DNA of 64,000 nucleotides, taken from Marinobacter nitratireducens (GTDB lineage: Bacteria; Pseudomonadota; Gammaproteobacteria; Pseudomonadales; Oleiphilaceae). The notes beneath the pieces were generated by a model. The model was given only the letters and a program-made list of their open reading frames with translations, made no database searches and was not told where the DNA came from. Position numbers and translations under genes: made by a program. Location of the stretch: the NCBI RefSeq assembly GCF_000708045.1, contig NZ_ANIE01000003.1:744001-808000 (forward strand), read 5' to 3'. Numbering within the stretch: position 1 is the stretch's first letter; every line of letters starts with the position of its first letter. Below are positions 53,922-62,031 of the stretch, one piece after another.

Positions 53922-55814
53922 TCAGTTAGCGAGTTCCAACAGCAGACGGTTCAGCCGTGTGACATAAGCACCCGGATCCTTCAGCTGCTCGCCGCTGGCC
54001 AGAGTCGCCTGATCCAGCAGTACGGCTGACAATTCCTTGAAGCGCTCATCGCCCTGCTCGTTCTCGAGGCGCTGAACCAGCGGATGCTCAACGTTGATTT
54101 CGAAGATCGGCTTGCTGTCCGGTACTTTCTGACCAGCGGCTTCCATGATCTTCTTCATCTGCGCACCCATGTCGAAGTCGCCCACGACCAGACAGGCCGG
54201 AGAATCCGTCAGACGGTTCGTCACACGAACTTCCTGAACACGGTCTTCCAGCGCGGTCTTGATGCGCTCAAGCAGATCCTTGTGCTCCTCTGCGGCTTCT
54301 TCCTTGTGCTTTTTGTCTTCTTCGGTTTCGACTTCACCAAGATCCAGGTCACCACGGGCAACGTCCTGCATGGACTTGCCGTCGTACTCGTTGAGGTAAC
54401 CCATCATCCACTCGTCAATGCGATCGGACAGGATCAGTACCTCAATCCCCTTCTTCTTGAACACTTCCAGGTGCGGGCTGCTCTTGGCGGCCATGAAGCT
54501 GTCGGCTGTGATGTAGTAGATCTTGCTCTGACCTTCTTTCATCCGGCTGATGTAGTCATCCAGAGACACGTTCTGGGTATCTTCGCCAGTGTGGGTCGAA
54601 GCGAAACGCAGCAGACCGGCGATTTTCTCACGGTTGCCGAAGTCCTCTGCCGGACCTTCCTTCAGAACGGTGCCGAACTCAGCCCAGAACTTCTGGTACT
54701 CGTCGCTGTCCTTCTTGGCCAGCTTGGAGAGCATGTCCAGAACACGCTTGGTGAGTGCCGTACGGATACTTTCAACGGTGCTGTCGTTTTGCAGAATCTC
54801 ACGGGAAACGTTCAGGGACAGATCGTTGGAGTCGATGACGCCCTTGGCGAAGCGCAGATACAGCGGCAGGAACTGTTCGGCGTCGTCCATGATGAACACA
54901 CGCTGCACGTACAGTTTCAAACCACGCGGTGCTTCCCGGTTGTACATATCAAACGGCGCGCGGGCCGGGATGTACAGCAGGCTGGTGTAATCCAGCTTAC
55001 CTTCCACCTTGTTGTGGGACCAGGTCAGCGGATCTTCAAAATCGTGGGCGATGTGCTTGTAGAATTCCTTGTACTCTTCGTCCTTGATTTCCGTGCGAGG
55101 CAGGGTCCACAGAGCGGTTGCATCGTTGACGGTTTCGTCCTTGCCCTTCTCCTCTTCTTCCTCGGATTCAGACTTCATGATCACCGGGAAGGAAATGTGG
55201 TCAGAGTACTTCTTGACCAGGCTGCGCAGGCGCCAGCCGTCAGCGAATTCCTTGTCTTCAGATTTCAGGTGCAGAACGATCTCGGTACCGCGCTTTTCAC
55301 GGGTGACCTGCTCAATCGCAAACTCACCGTCACCCTTGGACTCCCAGTGCACCCCCTCCTCAACCGGAGCACCGGCGCGGCGGGTAAATACGTCGACCTT
55401 GTCGGCCACGATGAAGGACGAGTAGAAGCCCACACCAAACTGACCGATCAGCTTGCTGTCCTTTTTCTCATCGCCTGAAAGCTGCTTGAGGAAATCCGCA
55501 GTGCCGGATTTGGCGATGGTACCCAGATTCGCAACCACGTCTTCACGGGTCATACCGATACCATTATCGGTGATGGTGATGGTGCCCGCGTCTTTGTCGT
55601 AGTCCAGACGGATATTCAGATCCGACTCGCCCTCGTAGAGACTGTCGTCTTTCAACGCCGCAAAACGAAGTTTGTCCTCGGCATCCGAGGCGTTCGAGAT
55701 CAGCTCACGAAGGAAGATTTCCTTGTTGGAATAAAGGGAGTGGATCATCAGGTGAAGCAACTGCTTCACTTCCGTCTGAAAACCCAGGGTCTCTTTCTTT
55801 GACTCAACCGTCAT
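53922..55814 (-). CDS. htpG: Chaperone HtpG (bacterial Hsp90)
   Basis: 630-residue Hsp90. The GHKL ATP site is in [26 protein letters not shown] and [17 protein letters not shown]; the middle domain has [18 protein letters not shown] and NVSREILQ. Its length matches the bacterial form. A ribosome binding site AGGAGAAC precedes the ATG. A sigma-32-like promoter and a leader inverted repeat lie upstream. DUF2835 follows. Confidence 0.96.
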   Translation of the reverse strand: MTVESKKETLGFQTEVKQLLHLMIHSLYSNKEIFLRELISNASDAEDKLRFAALKDDSLYEGESDLNIRLDYDKDAGTITITDNGIGMTREDVVANLGTIAKSGTADFLKQLSGDEKKDSKLIGQFGVGFYSSFIVADKVDVFTRRAGAPVEEGVHWESKGDGEFAIEQVTREKRGTEIVLHLKSEDKEFADGWRLRSLVKKYSDHISFPVIMKSESEEEEEKGKDETVNDATALWTLPRTEIKDEEYKEFYKHIAHDFEDPLTWSHNKVEGKLDYTSLLYIPARAPFDMYNREAPRGLKLYVQRVFIMDDAEQFLPLYLRFAKGVIDSNDLSLNVSREILQNDSTVESIRTALTKRVLDMLSKLAKKDSDEYQKFWAEFGTVLKEGPAEDFGNREKIAGLLRFASTHTGEDTQNVSLDDYISRMKEGQSKIYYITADSFMAAKSSPHLEVFKKKGIEVLILSDRIDEWMMGYLNEYDGKSMQDVARGDLDLGEVETEEDKKHKEEAAEEHKDLLERIKTALEDRVQEVRVTNRLTDSPACLVVGDFDMGAQMKKIMEAAGQKVPDSKPIFEINVEHPLVQRLENEQGDERFKELSAVLLDQATLASGEQLKDPGAYVTRLNRLLLELAN

Positions 55815-55850
55815 GGCAACTAGTTCTCCTGATTCAACTCACAGTTCGGG

Positions 55851-55959
55851 GAAGCAGGTGCGGAGCCTTTGCCGAAACCGTGCGGAGCCATGGATGGCGG
55901 AGCCGAGCGTACATGGACGTATTCACAGCGTGTTTCGGCAAAGGCCCCGTACCTGCTTC
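55851..55959 (-). repeat. Long inverted repeat in the htpG leader
   Basis: Arms of 28 bases (55851-55878 and 55932-55959) match at 26 of 28 positions: GAAGCAGGTGCGGAGCCTTT... with its reverse complement. The 53-base centre carries GGATGGCGGAGCCGAGCG, which I recognise as a core shared by intergenic repeats in marine gammaproteobacteria (from memory). It falls within the predicted htpG leader, downstream of the sigma-32-like promoter. Confidence 0.75.
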
Positions 55960-55984
55960 TGCACGGATTCTTCGTCTTGCAAAA

Positions 55985-56012
55985 AAGTGGGGGCACCCGG
56001 AGGCTTTTCAAG
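55985..56012 (-). promoter_or_regulatory. Candidate sigma-32 (heat shock) promoter of htpG
   Basis: On the minus strand, CTTGAAA (-35, 56006-56012) is followed after 13 bases by CCCCACTT (-10, 55985-55992), close to the sigma-32 consensus CTTGAAA-N11-16-CCCCATNT. Transcription would start near 55978, giving a leader of about 165 bases that contains the inverted repeat. Confidence 0.7.
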
Positions 56013-56030
56013 TCCTGCCGGGTGAGGAAA

Positions 56031-56465
56031 TCAATCTTCCATCAGGAAGTGAGCCCGGGCGGTTGCGATAGGCTGGGAGCGGGACTTCTGCCAGGCCGTA
56101 ACCATCACATTGGCAACGCGGTTGCCCTGGCGGGTCAAACGGCATTCGGCATAGGTTTCGCGATTCAGGCCGGCACGGAGGTAGTCGAGAGAAAAGTCCA
56201 CGATTCGGGGCATGCGGACCGTGTCTTGCGACATCATCAGATAGATCGCCGCAGACATTTCCATAAAGCCACCGATCACGCCGCCATGAATAGCCGGCAG
56301 GATGGGGTTACCAAGGTTCACCTCCTTCTGCGGCAGACGAAAGATCAGGTCATCCCCGAACTGATCACAGGCAAGGCCGATAAAGCGAGCATAAGGGATG
56401 CTTTCCAGCATGCGCGAGAAATCACCGGATTCACGGGTATAGCGAAGAATTTCGGGATCAGTCAT
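56031..56465 (-). CDS. PaaI-type hotdog thioesterase 1
   Basis: 144-residue hotdog-fold thioesterase. The core AIHGGVIGGFMEMSAAIYLM and DFSLDYLRAGLNRETYAECRLTRQG are typical of the PaaI/YdiI family. It overlaps the next thioesterase by four bases. Substrate unknown. Confidence 0.85.
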   Translation of the reverse strand: MTDPEILRYTRESGDFSRMLESIPYARFIGLACDQFGDDLIFRLPQKEVNLGNPILPAIHGGVIGGFMEMSAAIYLMMSQDTVRMPRIVDFSLDYLRAGLNRETYAECRLTRQGNRVANVMVTAWQKSRSQPIATARAHFLMED

Positions 56466-56932
56466 TCGCCTGCTCCTGTGATCAGATCGCGATAATGTTT
56501 CGGAGTCGCATCTTTACCAATACGCATGAACGTGCCGACGCAGTTGGCAATGGTCTCACCACCTTCCTGAAACGCCTCGCAGCGAGTGAAGATGATATTA
56601 CGGGTCACCTTGTAGGTTTCGGCCCGGGCATAAACCGGCTTGTTTGGTTCCGCCGGCCGCATGTAGTCGACCCGGAGGTCGAGTGTTGGGCAAAGCTCAA
56701 AGTCATCCAGTGCACAGAGGATGACGGATCCAGACGTCGTATCCATCAAGGTTGTGATCGCACCGCCATGAATCACACCGGTTTCAGGATTACCAATGAT
56801 GCGGTCGCTGTATGGCATGCAGAGTGTCAGGCACCCTTTTCCAGCCTCAGTGACAGACAAGCCCAGTTCACGGGCCTGATTGAGGGTGTCAATAAACCGG
56901 GTCACCCGGTCTCGTCGGATTTGGTCATTCAT
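56462..56932 (-). CDS. PaaI-type hotdog thioesterase 2
   Basis: 156-residue hotdog thioesterase, first of the pair. The core GVIHGGAITTLMDTTSGSVIL and LDLRVDYMRPAEPNKPVYARAETYKV match PaaI. The two thioesterases are clearly related duplicates translated in tandem, perhaps forming a heteromeric enzyme. Confidence 0.85.
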   Translation of the reverse strand: MNDQIRRDRVTRFIDTLNQARELGLSVTEAGKGCLTLCMPYSDRIIGNPETGVIHGGAITTLMDTTSGSVILCALDDFELCPTLDLRVDYMRPAEPNKPVYARAETYKVTRNIIFTRCEAFQEGGETIANCVGTFMRIGKDATPKHYRDLITGAGE

Positions 56933-56950
56933 TCAGCACCAACCTGTGGA

Positions 56951-57709
56951 TCAAGAGTTTGGATCGGGAGCTGTCTCCCCTTTTGAACCCTTTGTGCTTT
57001 TTGTTGGCGCGGGTTCTTCGAATACTTTTCCTGAGCGTAAAGCCAGTAGCGCGTCTGAGCAGAATTCTCGGCGATAGAGTACGACCACCACCAGAGTGGA
57101 CGCCGCGATGAAGACCGCTGGATGGATAAACCATCCCACAACCGCCAGGGCATAGTAGTACGACCGCAAGCCAAGGTTGAAAGCGTCTCCGGCCAGGTTG
57201 CATACGTTGCCAGCGCTTCGGGCAAACGCCTCCTTTGAGGCCGGGCTCGGCTTGGGATCGTCCGGCGTTGGCGCGCTTCCGATCATCACCGATACGAAGT
57301 TGTACATCCGCATCGACCAGGTGAACTTGAAGAATGCATAGATAAATACGACCAGCAGCACCACCATGCGCAGCTCCCAGATTTCACGACTGGGCAGTGC
57401 TCCGAAAGGCATGGTCCCAAACACCTCCATGACCTGCTCAGTGTAGCCCAGTGCGGTGATGATACCGGCCAGGATAAGGAGGCAACTCGACGCAAAAAAA
57501 GCACCATTACGCTCGAGGTTTCCGACGACAGAGGCATCCGCAATGCGATTCCCCCTCTTGAGCATGACCCGCATCCAATCCTCCCTGTATAAATCCAATG
57601 TATTGGATAGACAGGGCCGATCACCCGCCCGGCGCTTGGAGTACACAGCGTATCCGAGCCAACAGATCAGGAACCATAACAACGAGGCGAGCTCAAGGAG
57701 ATTACCCAT
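56951..57709 (-). CDS. DUF599 membrane protein
   Basis: 252-residue membrane protein with four hydrophobic segments, matching DUF599 (LLELASLLWFLICWLGYAVYSKRR and SMRMYNFVSVMIGSAP). Start 57709 follows AAGGA at the right distance; longer frames upstream were rejected. The C-terminal tail is rich in Lys, Ser and Pro. Function unknown. Confidence 0.8.
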   Translation of the reverse strand: MGNLLELASLLWFLICWLGYAVYSKRRAGDRPCLSNTLDLYREDWMRVMLKRGNRIADASVVGNLERNGAFFASSCLLILAGIITALGYTEQVMEVFGTMPFGALPSREIWELRMVVLLVVFIYAFFKFTWSMRMYNFVSVMIGSAPTPDDPKPSPASKEAFARSAGNVCNLAGDAFNLGLRSYYYALAVVGWFIHPAVFIAASTLVVVVLYRREFCSDALLALRSGKVFEEPAPTKSTKGSKGETAPDPNS

Positions 57710-57912
57710 TAACATCCTTAGGAGGTTTGCGAAGACTGAAACTGTGAGGGAGCAGCTACTTATGATACGCCATGGGCGCATTGGTCACCAGAATCCTGGG
57801 GATGTTTAGCCACTCAAAGACGCGTAAACATATGTTATAAAGCTCACATGATGGAGCCGATCAAGTTCGCCGAACATGGCCGAAAATGGAAACGCAAAAA
57901 ATGGAGTTAGGT

Positions 57913-59190
57913 GTGGCAAAAACCTTTAAACATCAGTTCGTCGCAGCAGTTATTTTAATTATGTCTTTAACTGGCTGTGCTGTTAATCCGGTCACCGGCA
58001 AACAGCAACTGTCGTTGATCCCGGAGAGCCAGGAACTGTCGATGGGAGCTGAGCAATATGCCCCGACCCAACAAACCCAGGGCGGTCAGTTTTACATCGA
58101 CCCGGAATTGACGCTGTACGTGCGACAGATCGGTGAAAAGCTCGCCAGGGTCAGTGACCGACCAGACCTTCCTTATGAATTTGTGGTGCTGAACAACAGC
58201 GTTCCCAACGCCTGGGCATTGCCCGGTGGGAAGATTGCCGTCAATCGGGGTTTGCTGACCAAGCTTGAAGATGAAGCTCAACTGGCATCGGTAATCGGAC
58301 ATGAGATTGTCCATGCCGCCGCGCGCCATAGCGTGCAGCGCATGCAGAGCGGCATGATCATAAGTGCTGGCGTTGCGGGCCTCGGTATGGCGCTTTCAGA
58401 CAATGAGTGGGCCGGCCTGATCATGGGCGGAGCCGCACTGGGCTCGCAACTGGCTCTGGCTCAATATGGTCAGGGGGACGAACTTGAGTCAGATCATTAC
58501 GGCATCCTGTACATGAAAAAGGCCGGATACGACCCGGCTGCTGCCGTTGAACTTCAGGAAATCTTCCTGACGCTTTCCCAAGGCCGTGAGAGCAGCTTCA
58601 TCGAAGGCCTGTTCGCGACCCATCCCCCATCAGCCAAACGGGTTGAGGAAAACCAGAAGCTCGTCAATAAGATTGGCTCAGGCGGTTATCGCGGGAAAGA
58701 GGTGTTCGACCGTAAGCTTGCAACCCTCCGCAAACTCCAACCAGCCTATGATGCCCACGATGCTGCCCGGAAGCTCGCATCCGAGGGTGACTTCAACGGC
58801 GCGTTGTCCAAGGTCAATGAAGCAATCCGGATCGCGCCTGACGAGGCCATGTTTTACTCCCTGAGGGGGAGAATATACGAAGAGCTGAACAAAACAGATA
58901 AGGCCGCTGCAGACTTTGACAAAGCGGTCTCTCTCTACCCGGAGATGTTCGAATACCGCCTGTACAACGGTCTGACAGCCCTGAAACAGAACCAACTGGA
59001 GAAAGCCAGAGATAATCTCTCCCGGGCAAATGAGGTCGTACCCACATCCATCGCTTACCTCCGACTTGGGGATATTGCGGTAAAACAGAATCGACGCGAC
59101 GATGCCATCGCCTACTACACCCAGGTCGCTGAAGCGGGAGGTGACACCGCAGAAGAGGCCAAACGTAAACTTGCCCAATTGACTCAGTAA
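57913..59190 (+). CDS. M48-family metalloprotease lipoprotein with TPR repeats
   Basis: About 425 residues from GTG 57913, which has GGAG six bases upstream; ATG 57886 is an alternative. The signal peptide ends in a lipobox, MSLTGC. The zinc motif is HEIVH within IGHEIVHAAARHS, with the third ligand Glu in GDELESDHYG. TPR-like repeats fill the C-terminal third. This is the arrangement of BepA/YfgC, which helps outer membrane protein and LPS assembly in the periplasm, and of related lipoprotein proteases such as LoiP. Confidence 0.88.
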   Translation: MAKTFKHQFVAAVILIMSLTGCAVNPVTGKQQLSLIPESQELSMGAEQYAPTQQTQGGQFYIDPELTLYVRQIGEKLARVSDRPDLPYEFVVLNNSVPNAWALPGGKIAVNRGLLTKLEDEAQLASVIGHEIVHAAARHSVQRMQSGMIISAGVAGLGMALSDNEWAGLIMGGAALGSQLALAQYGQGDELESDHYGILYMKKAGYDPAAAVELQEIFLTLSQGRESSFIEGLFATHPPSAKRVEENQKLVNKIGSGGYRGKEVFDRKLATLRKLQPAYDAHDAARKLASEGDFNGALSKVNEAIRIAPDEAMFYSLRGRIYEELNKTDKAAADFDKAVSLYPEMFEYRLYNGLTALKQNQLEKARDNLSRANEVVPTSIAYLRLGDIAVKQNRRDDAIAYYTQVAEAGGDTAEEAKRKLAQLTQ

Positions 59191-59204
59191 ACCTACCAAC
59201 ACCC

Positions 59205-59240
59205 AAAGGCCGGTAAAGCCACGCTTACCGGCCTTTTTTT
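59205..59240 (+). terminator. Rho-independent terminator of the M48 protease gene
   Basis: AAGGCCGGTAA pairs with TTACCGGCCTT around an eight-base loop and is followed by seven T residues. Confidence 0.9.
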
Positions 59241-59345
59241 CGACTACGCCATCTATTTGCCAACATGACGCAGAGCATTTGTCAGAGCTTACATTGACAT
59301 TTAGAGCATTAACTCTAAAAATCAGAATATACCAACAACGAACGG

Positions 59346-59900
59346 ATGACGGCGATGCTAGCGAAACGTATCCAACCTATGATTTTCCACGCCCGCCGCC
59401 TGTACGTGGAACTCATGTTCCAGGTCATGGGCAGAGCCCTGCAGGCGGTCAGCGAAGTGGACAGTGAGGTAAAAGAGGAAGCCCAGGTGCTACCGGAAGG
59501 CTTCCTTTTTGAAATGATGGTTATGCCGAATGGCCCCAGCATGATTGTGGAACACACCGGCCTCGGCCGATTCCGTTATCACGGTGACAACGCTCCCAGA
59601 CCCGTGGATCTGTCCATTCAGTTCAAACATATCGCTCATGCGTTTCTCGTGCTGTCATTCCAGGAGAAAACCTCTGTGGCTTTCGCCAACGACCGCATGC
59701 TGGTGGATGGTGACGTCAGTTACGCTGTGCGCATGACCCGTGTTCTCAATCGCCTGGAGTCGTTCATTTTGCCCAAGCTTGTCGCTGAACGGGCAGTGAA
59801 GGAATACCCACAAAACCTGCACCTGCCAGAAAAACTGGTTAGCGCAGCCCGGATTTATCTGAAAGTAGCAACTAACTTTGTCGAGACGGTGAGACCATAA
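59346..59900 (+). CDS. SCP2-like sterol/lipid-carrier domain protein
   Basis: 184-residue protein. The middle, DLSIQFKHIAHAFLVLSFQEKTSVAFANDRMLVDGDVSYAVRMTRVLNRLESFI, has the beta-strand/helix and Gly-Asp turn layout of the SCP2 fold that carries lipids. The match is by pattern only. Its stop shares one base with the start of the iron alcohol dehydrogenase, so the two are translationally coupled, suggesting a lipid- or alcohol-linked job. Confidence 0.55.
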   Translation: MTAMLAKRIQPMIFHARRLYVELMFQVMGRALQAVSEVDSEVKEEAQVLPEGFLFEMMVMPNGPSMIVEHTGLGRFRYHGDNAPRPVDLSIQFKHIAHAFLVLSFQEKTSVAFANDRMLVDGDVSYAVRMTRVLNRLESFILPKLVAERAVKEYPQNLHLPEKLVSAARIYLKVATNFVETVRP

Positions 59901-61087
59901 TGACTAACAAATACTATGAGTTCTTCTGCCCGGTGAAAGTCATTGCCGGCAAAGCTGCGCTAGAGCACATGCCTTACGAGTTGGCCGGGCTCGCCGCCAA
60001 GCGACCGATGATCATCACAGATAAAGGCGTTCGCGCAGCTGGCCTGCTTGAGCCCGTCATTGCCGCCTGCGAGGAGAGTGGGCTGGAAATCGTGACCATT
60101 TATGACGACGTCCCTCCGGACTCCTCCACGTCAGTGGTCCGTGACATTGCCGGTGTGTATCGATCCGAAAAATGCGATTCGATTATTGCGATTGGAGGTG
60201 GCTCAGCCATCGATACCGGTAAAGCGGTCAACATCCTAGTCTCCGAGGGTGGCGATGATATCGCCAAGTACAGCGGCGCCGGTATTCTCAAACACCCGCT
60301 GAAGCCATTCTTTGTGGTTCCGACCACTGCCGGGACCGGCTCAGAGGTCACGGCTGTCGCCGTCATCACCGACGAAGCCAAAGGCGTGAAACTGCCGTTC
60401 ACCTCGTCTTTCCTGCTGCCTAACGCGGCAGTTATCGACCCTCGCATGACGCTGACGTTACCGCCTCATATTACCGCTGCAACAGCAATGGATGCGCTAA
60501 CCCATGCCACGGAAGCCTTCACCTGCATGGCGAAGAACCCATTGAGCGATGCCTACGCCACAGCCGCTGTGAAGAAGGTGAGTCAATCTCTGCTTGCGGT
60601 GATGGACAACCCCAAAGACACAGATGGTCGTCTGGAGTTGGCTCAAGCCTCTACCATGGCGGGCATTGCGTTCTCCAACTCCATGGTAGGTTTGGTACAT
60701 TCCCTGGGCCATGCCACCGGTGCGGTTTGCCATCTTCCCCATGGCCTGTGCATGAGCCTGTACCTGCCCTACGTGCTTGAGTTCAATCTGGAATCTATCC
60801 GCGAACCATTGGGAGAACTGCTGCTGTATCTGGAAGGCCCCGAGGTCTATGCCACTACACCCGCGAGCCGGCGCGCAGAGGCGAGCATTTCTGCTATCCG
60901 CAAACTCCGGGACCAGCTGTACAAGCGTTGCCAGTTGCCTCGCACCCTCAAAGAGACTGGCAAGGTCGAGGAAAGCCAACTGGATCATATTGCTGAAGTG
61001 GCACTGGATGACGGTTCAATCATGTTCAATCCCCGGGAAGTCAGTCTGGAAGATGCCCGAGCAGTGCTTCGTCGCGCCTGGTCATAA
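59900..61087 (+). CDS. Iron-containing alcohol dehydrogenase
   Basis: 395-residue group III alcohol dehydrogenase. The NAD-binding GGGSAIDTGKA and TTAGTGSEVT are present, as are iron ligands in DALTHATEA (Asp and His) and GLVHSLGHATGAVCHLPHG (two or three His). It oxidises an alcohol or reduces an aldehyde; in Marinobacter-type organisms such enzymes serve alkane or fatty alcohol use (inference). Overlaps the SCP2-like gene by one base. Confidence 0.93.
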   Translation: MTNKYYEFFCPVKVIAGKAALEHMPYELAGLAAKRPMIITDKGVRAAGLLEPVIAACEESGLEIVTIYDDVPPDSSTSVVRDIAGVYRSEKCDSIIAIGGGSAIDTGKAVNILVSEGGDDIAKYSGAGILKHPLKPFFVVPTTAGTGSEVTAVAVITDEAKGVKLPFTSSFLLPNAAVIDPRMTLTLPPHITAATAMDALTHATEAFTCMAKNPLSDAYATAAVKKVSQSLLAVMDNPKDTDGRLELAQASTMAGIAFSNSMVGLVHSLGHATGAVCHLPHGLCMSLYLPYVLEFNLESIREPLGELLLYLEGPEVYATTPASRRAEASISAIRKLRDQLYKRCQLPRTLKETGKVEESQLDHIAEVALDDGSIMFNPREVSLEDARAVLRRAWS

Positions 61088-61249
61088 TTCGTCGTCAGGG
61101 GGCCGGAGCCTGGCCCCCTGCCTGTAACATTCACTTACACACTGATTCGCCAGGTACTTGAATTCCCGCCGAGAACGGGCAAGAATGCAGTAGATTCTGG
61201 CAAGGAGGTAGCCGGGTAACGATCCATCCAACATCAGACGCGTGCGTAG

Positions 61250-62023
61250 ATGAAAAACCTCCTCTCTTCCAGACCCGCTCTGTTTTCTTCCGTTGCAACA
61301 CTCCTGATATTGTTGTGCTCCGGCATTGCCAGTGCCGAACCCGGTAACGACAAGCAGTTTCGATTTAACGTGTCCCCCAATGGTTATCCACCTTATCTGA
61401 TCGTGGATCAGACATCCCCCTCCGGTATCATGTGGGACGTTGTTTCCCTGATCGTAGATCGCATGGGATACACGGTTGTTCCACATAAGATCCCCCGAAA
61501 ACGTGTGGATTCGATGCTTTCTGAGGGATTTATTGACGGCACGCCGAGGGCCAGGGAGTGGACGAAAGACCCGGAGAAATTCCTTTTTACCGACGCGGTT
61601 GTAAACGTCGAAGAGGTGATTTTTTCCCGTGAGGCACTGAACCTGACCTATGAATCGCCCAAGGATCTGATTACACGAACGGTCGTGACTCATCTTGGAT
61701 ATATCTATCCAATGCTGGATCCCTACTTCGAGACCGGAGACATACAACGCTTTGACGTTCCCCGCGACCAGGACATGTTCACCTTTGTCCTTCACGACAA
61801 CCACTACAACATTGCCGTGGCTGATCGCCTCGTCGGCCAGTGGTTCCTGAAGAATCATGGCCATCGGAATGAGTTCAACATTTCCGAGGCGAACATCAGC
61901 GAGTTCGGGTACCGGGTCATGGTACGCAAGGGAAACCAGGACTTCGTAGATCGGTTCAACCAGGAGCTTCGCCAAATTCGCGAGAATGGCGAACTGAATG
62001 CCATTCTCGCGAAGTACAAATAA
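61250..62023 (+). CDS. Periplasmic solute-binding protein (SBP_bac_3-like)
   Basis: 257-residue periplasmic protein with a signal peptide ending IASA. The early RFNVSPNGYPPYLIVDQTSPSGIMWDVVSLIVDRMGYTV is the substrate-binding segment of the amino-acid-binding family. No permease or ATPase genes are adjacent, so it may serve a sensor or a transporter elsewhere. The ligand is unknown. Confidence 0.82.
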   Translation: MKNLLSSRPALFSSVATLLILLCSGIASAEPGNDKQFRFNVSPNGYPPYLIVDQTSPSGIMWDVVSLIVDRMGYTVVPHKIPRKRVDSMLSEGFIDGTPRAREWTKDPEKFLFTDAVVNVEEVIFSREALNLTYESPKDLITRTVVTHLGYIYPMLDPYFETGDIQRFDVPRDQDMFTFVLHDNHYNIAVADRLVGQWFLKNHGHRNEFNISEANISEFGYRVMVRKGNQDFVDRFNQELRQIRENGELNAILAKYK

Positions 62024-62031
62024 GCCCGCGG

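Noticed and set aside
54084..55478. 464-residue plus-strand frame opposite htpG
   Set aside because: A frame shadow in GC-rich DNA; the minus-strand Hsp90 motifs are unambiguous.
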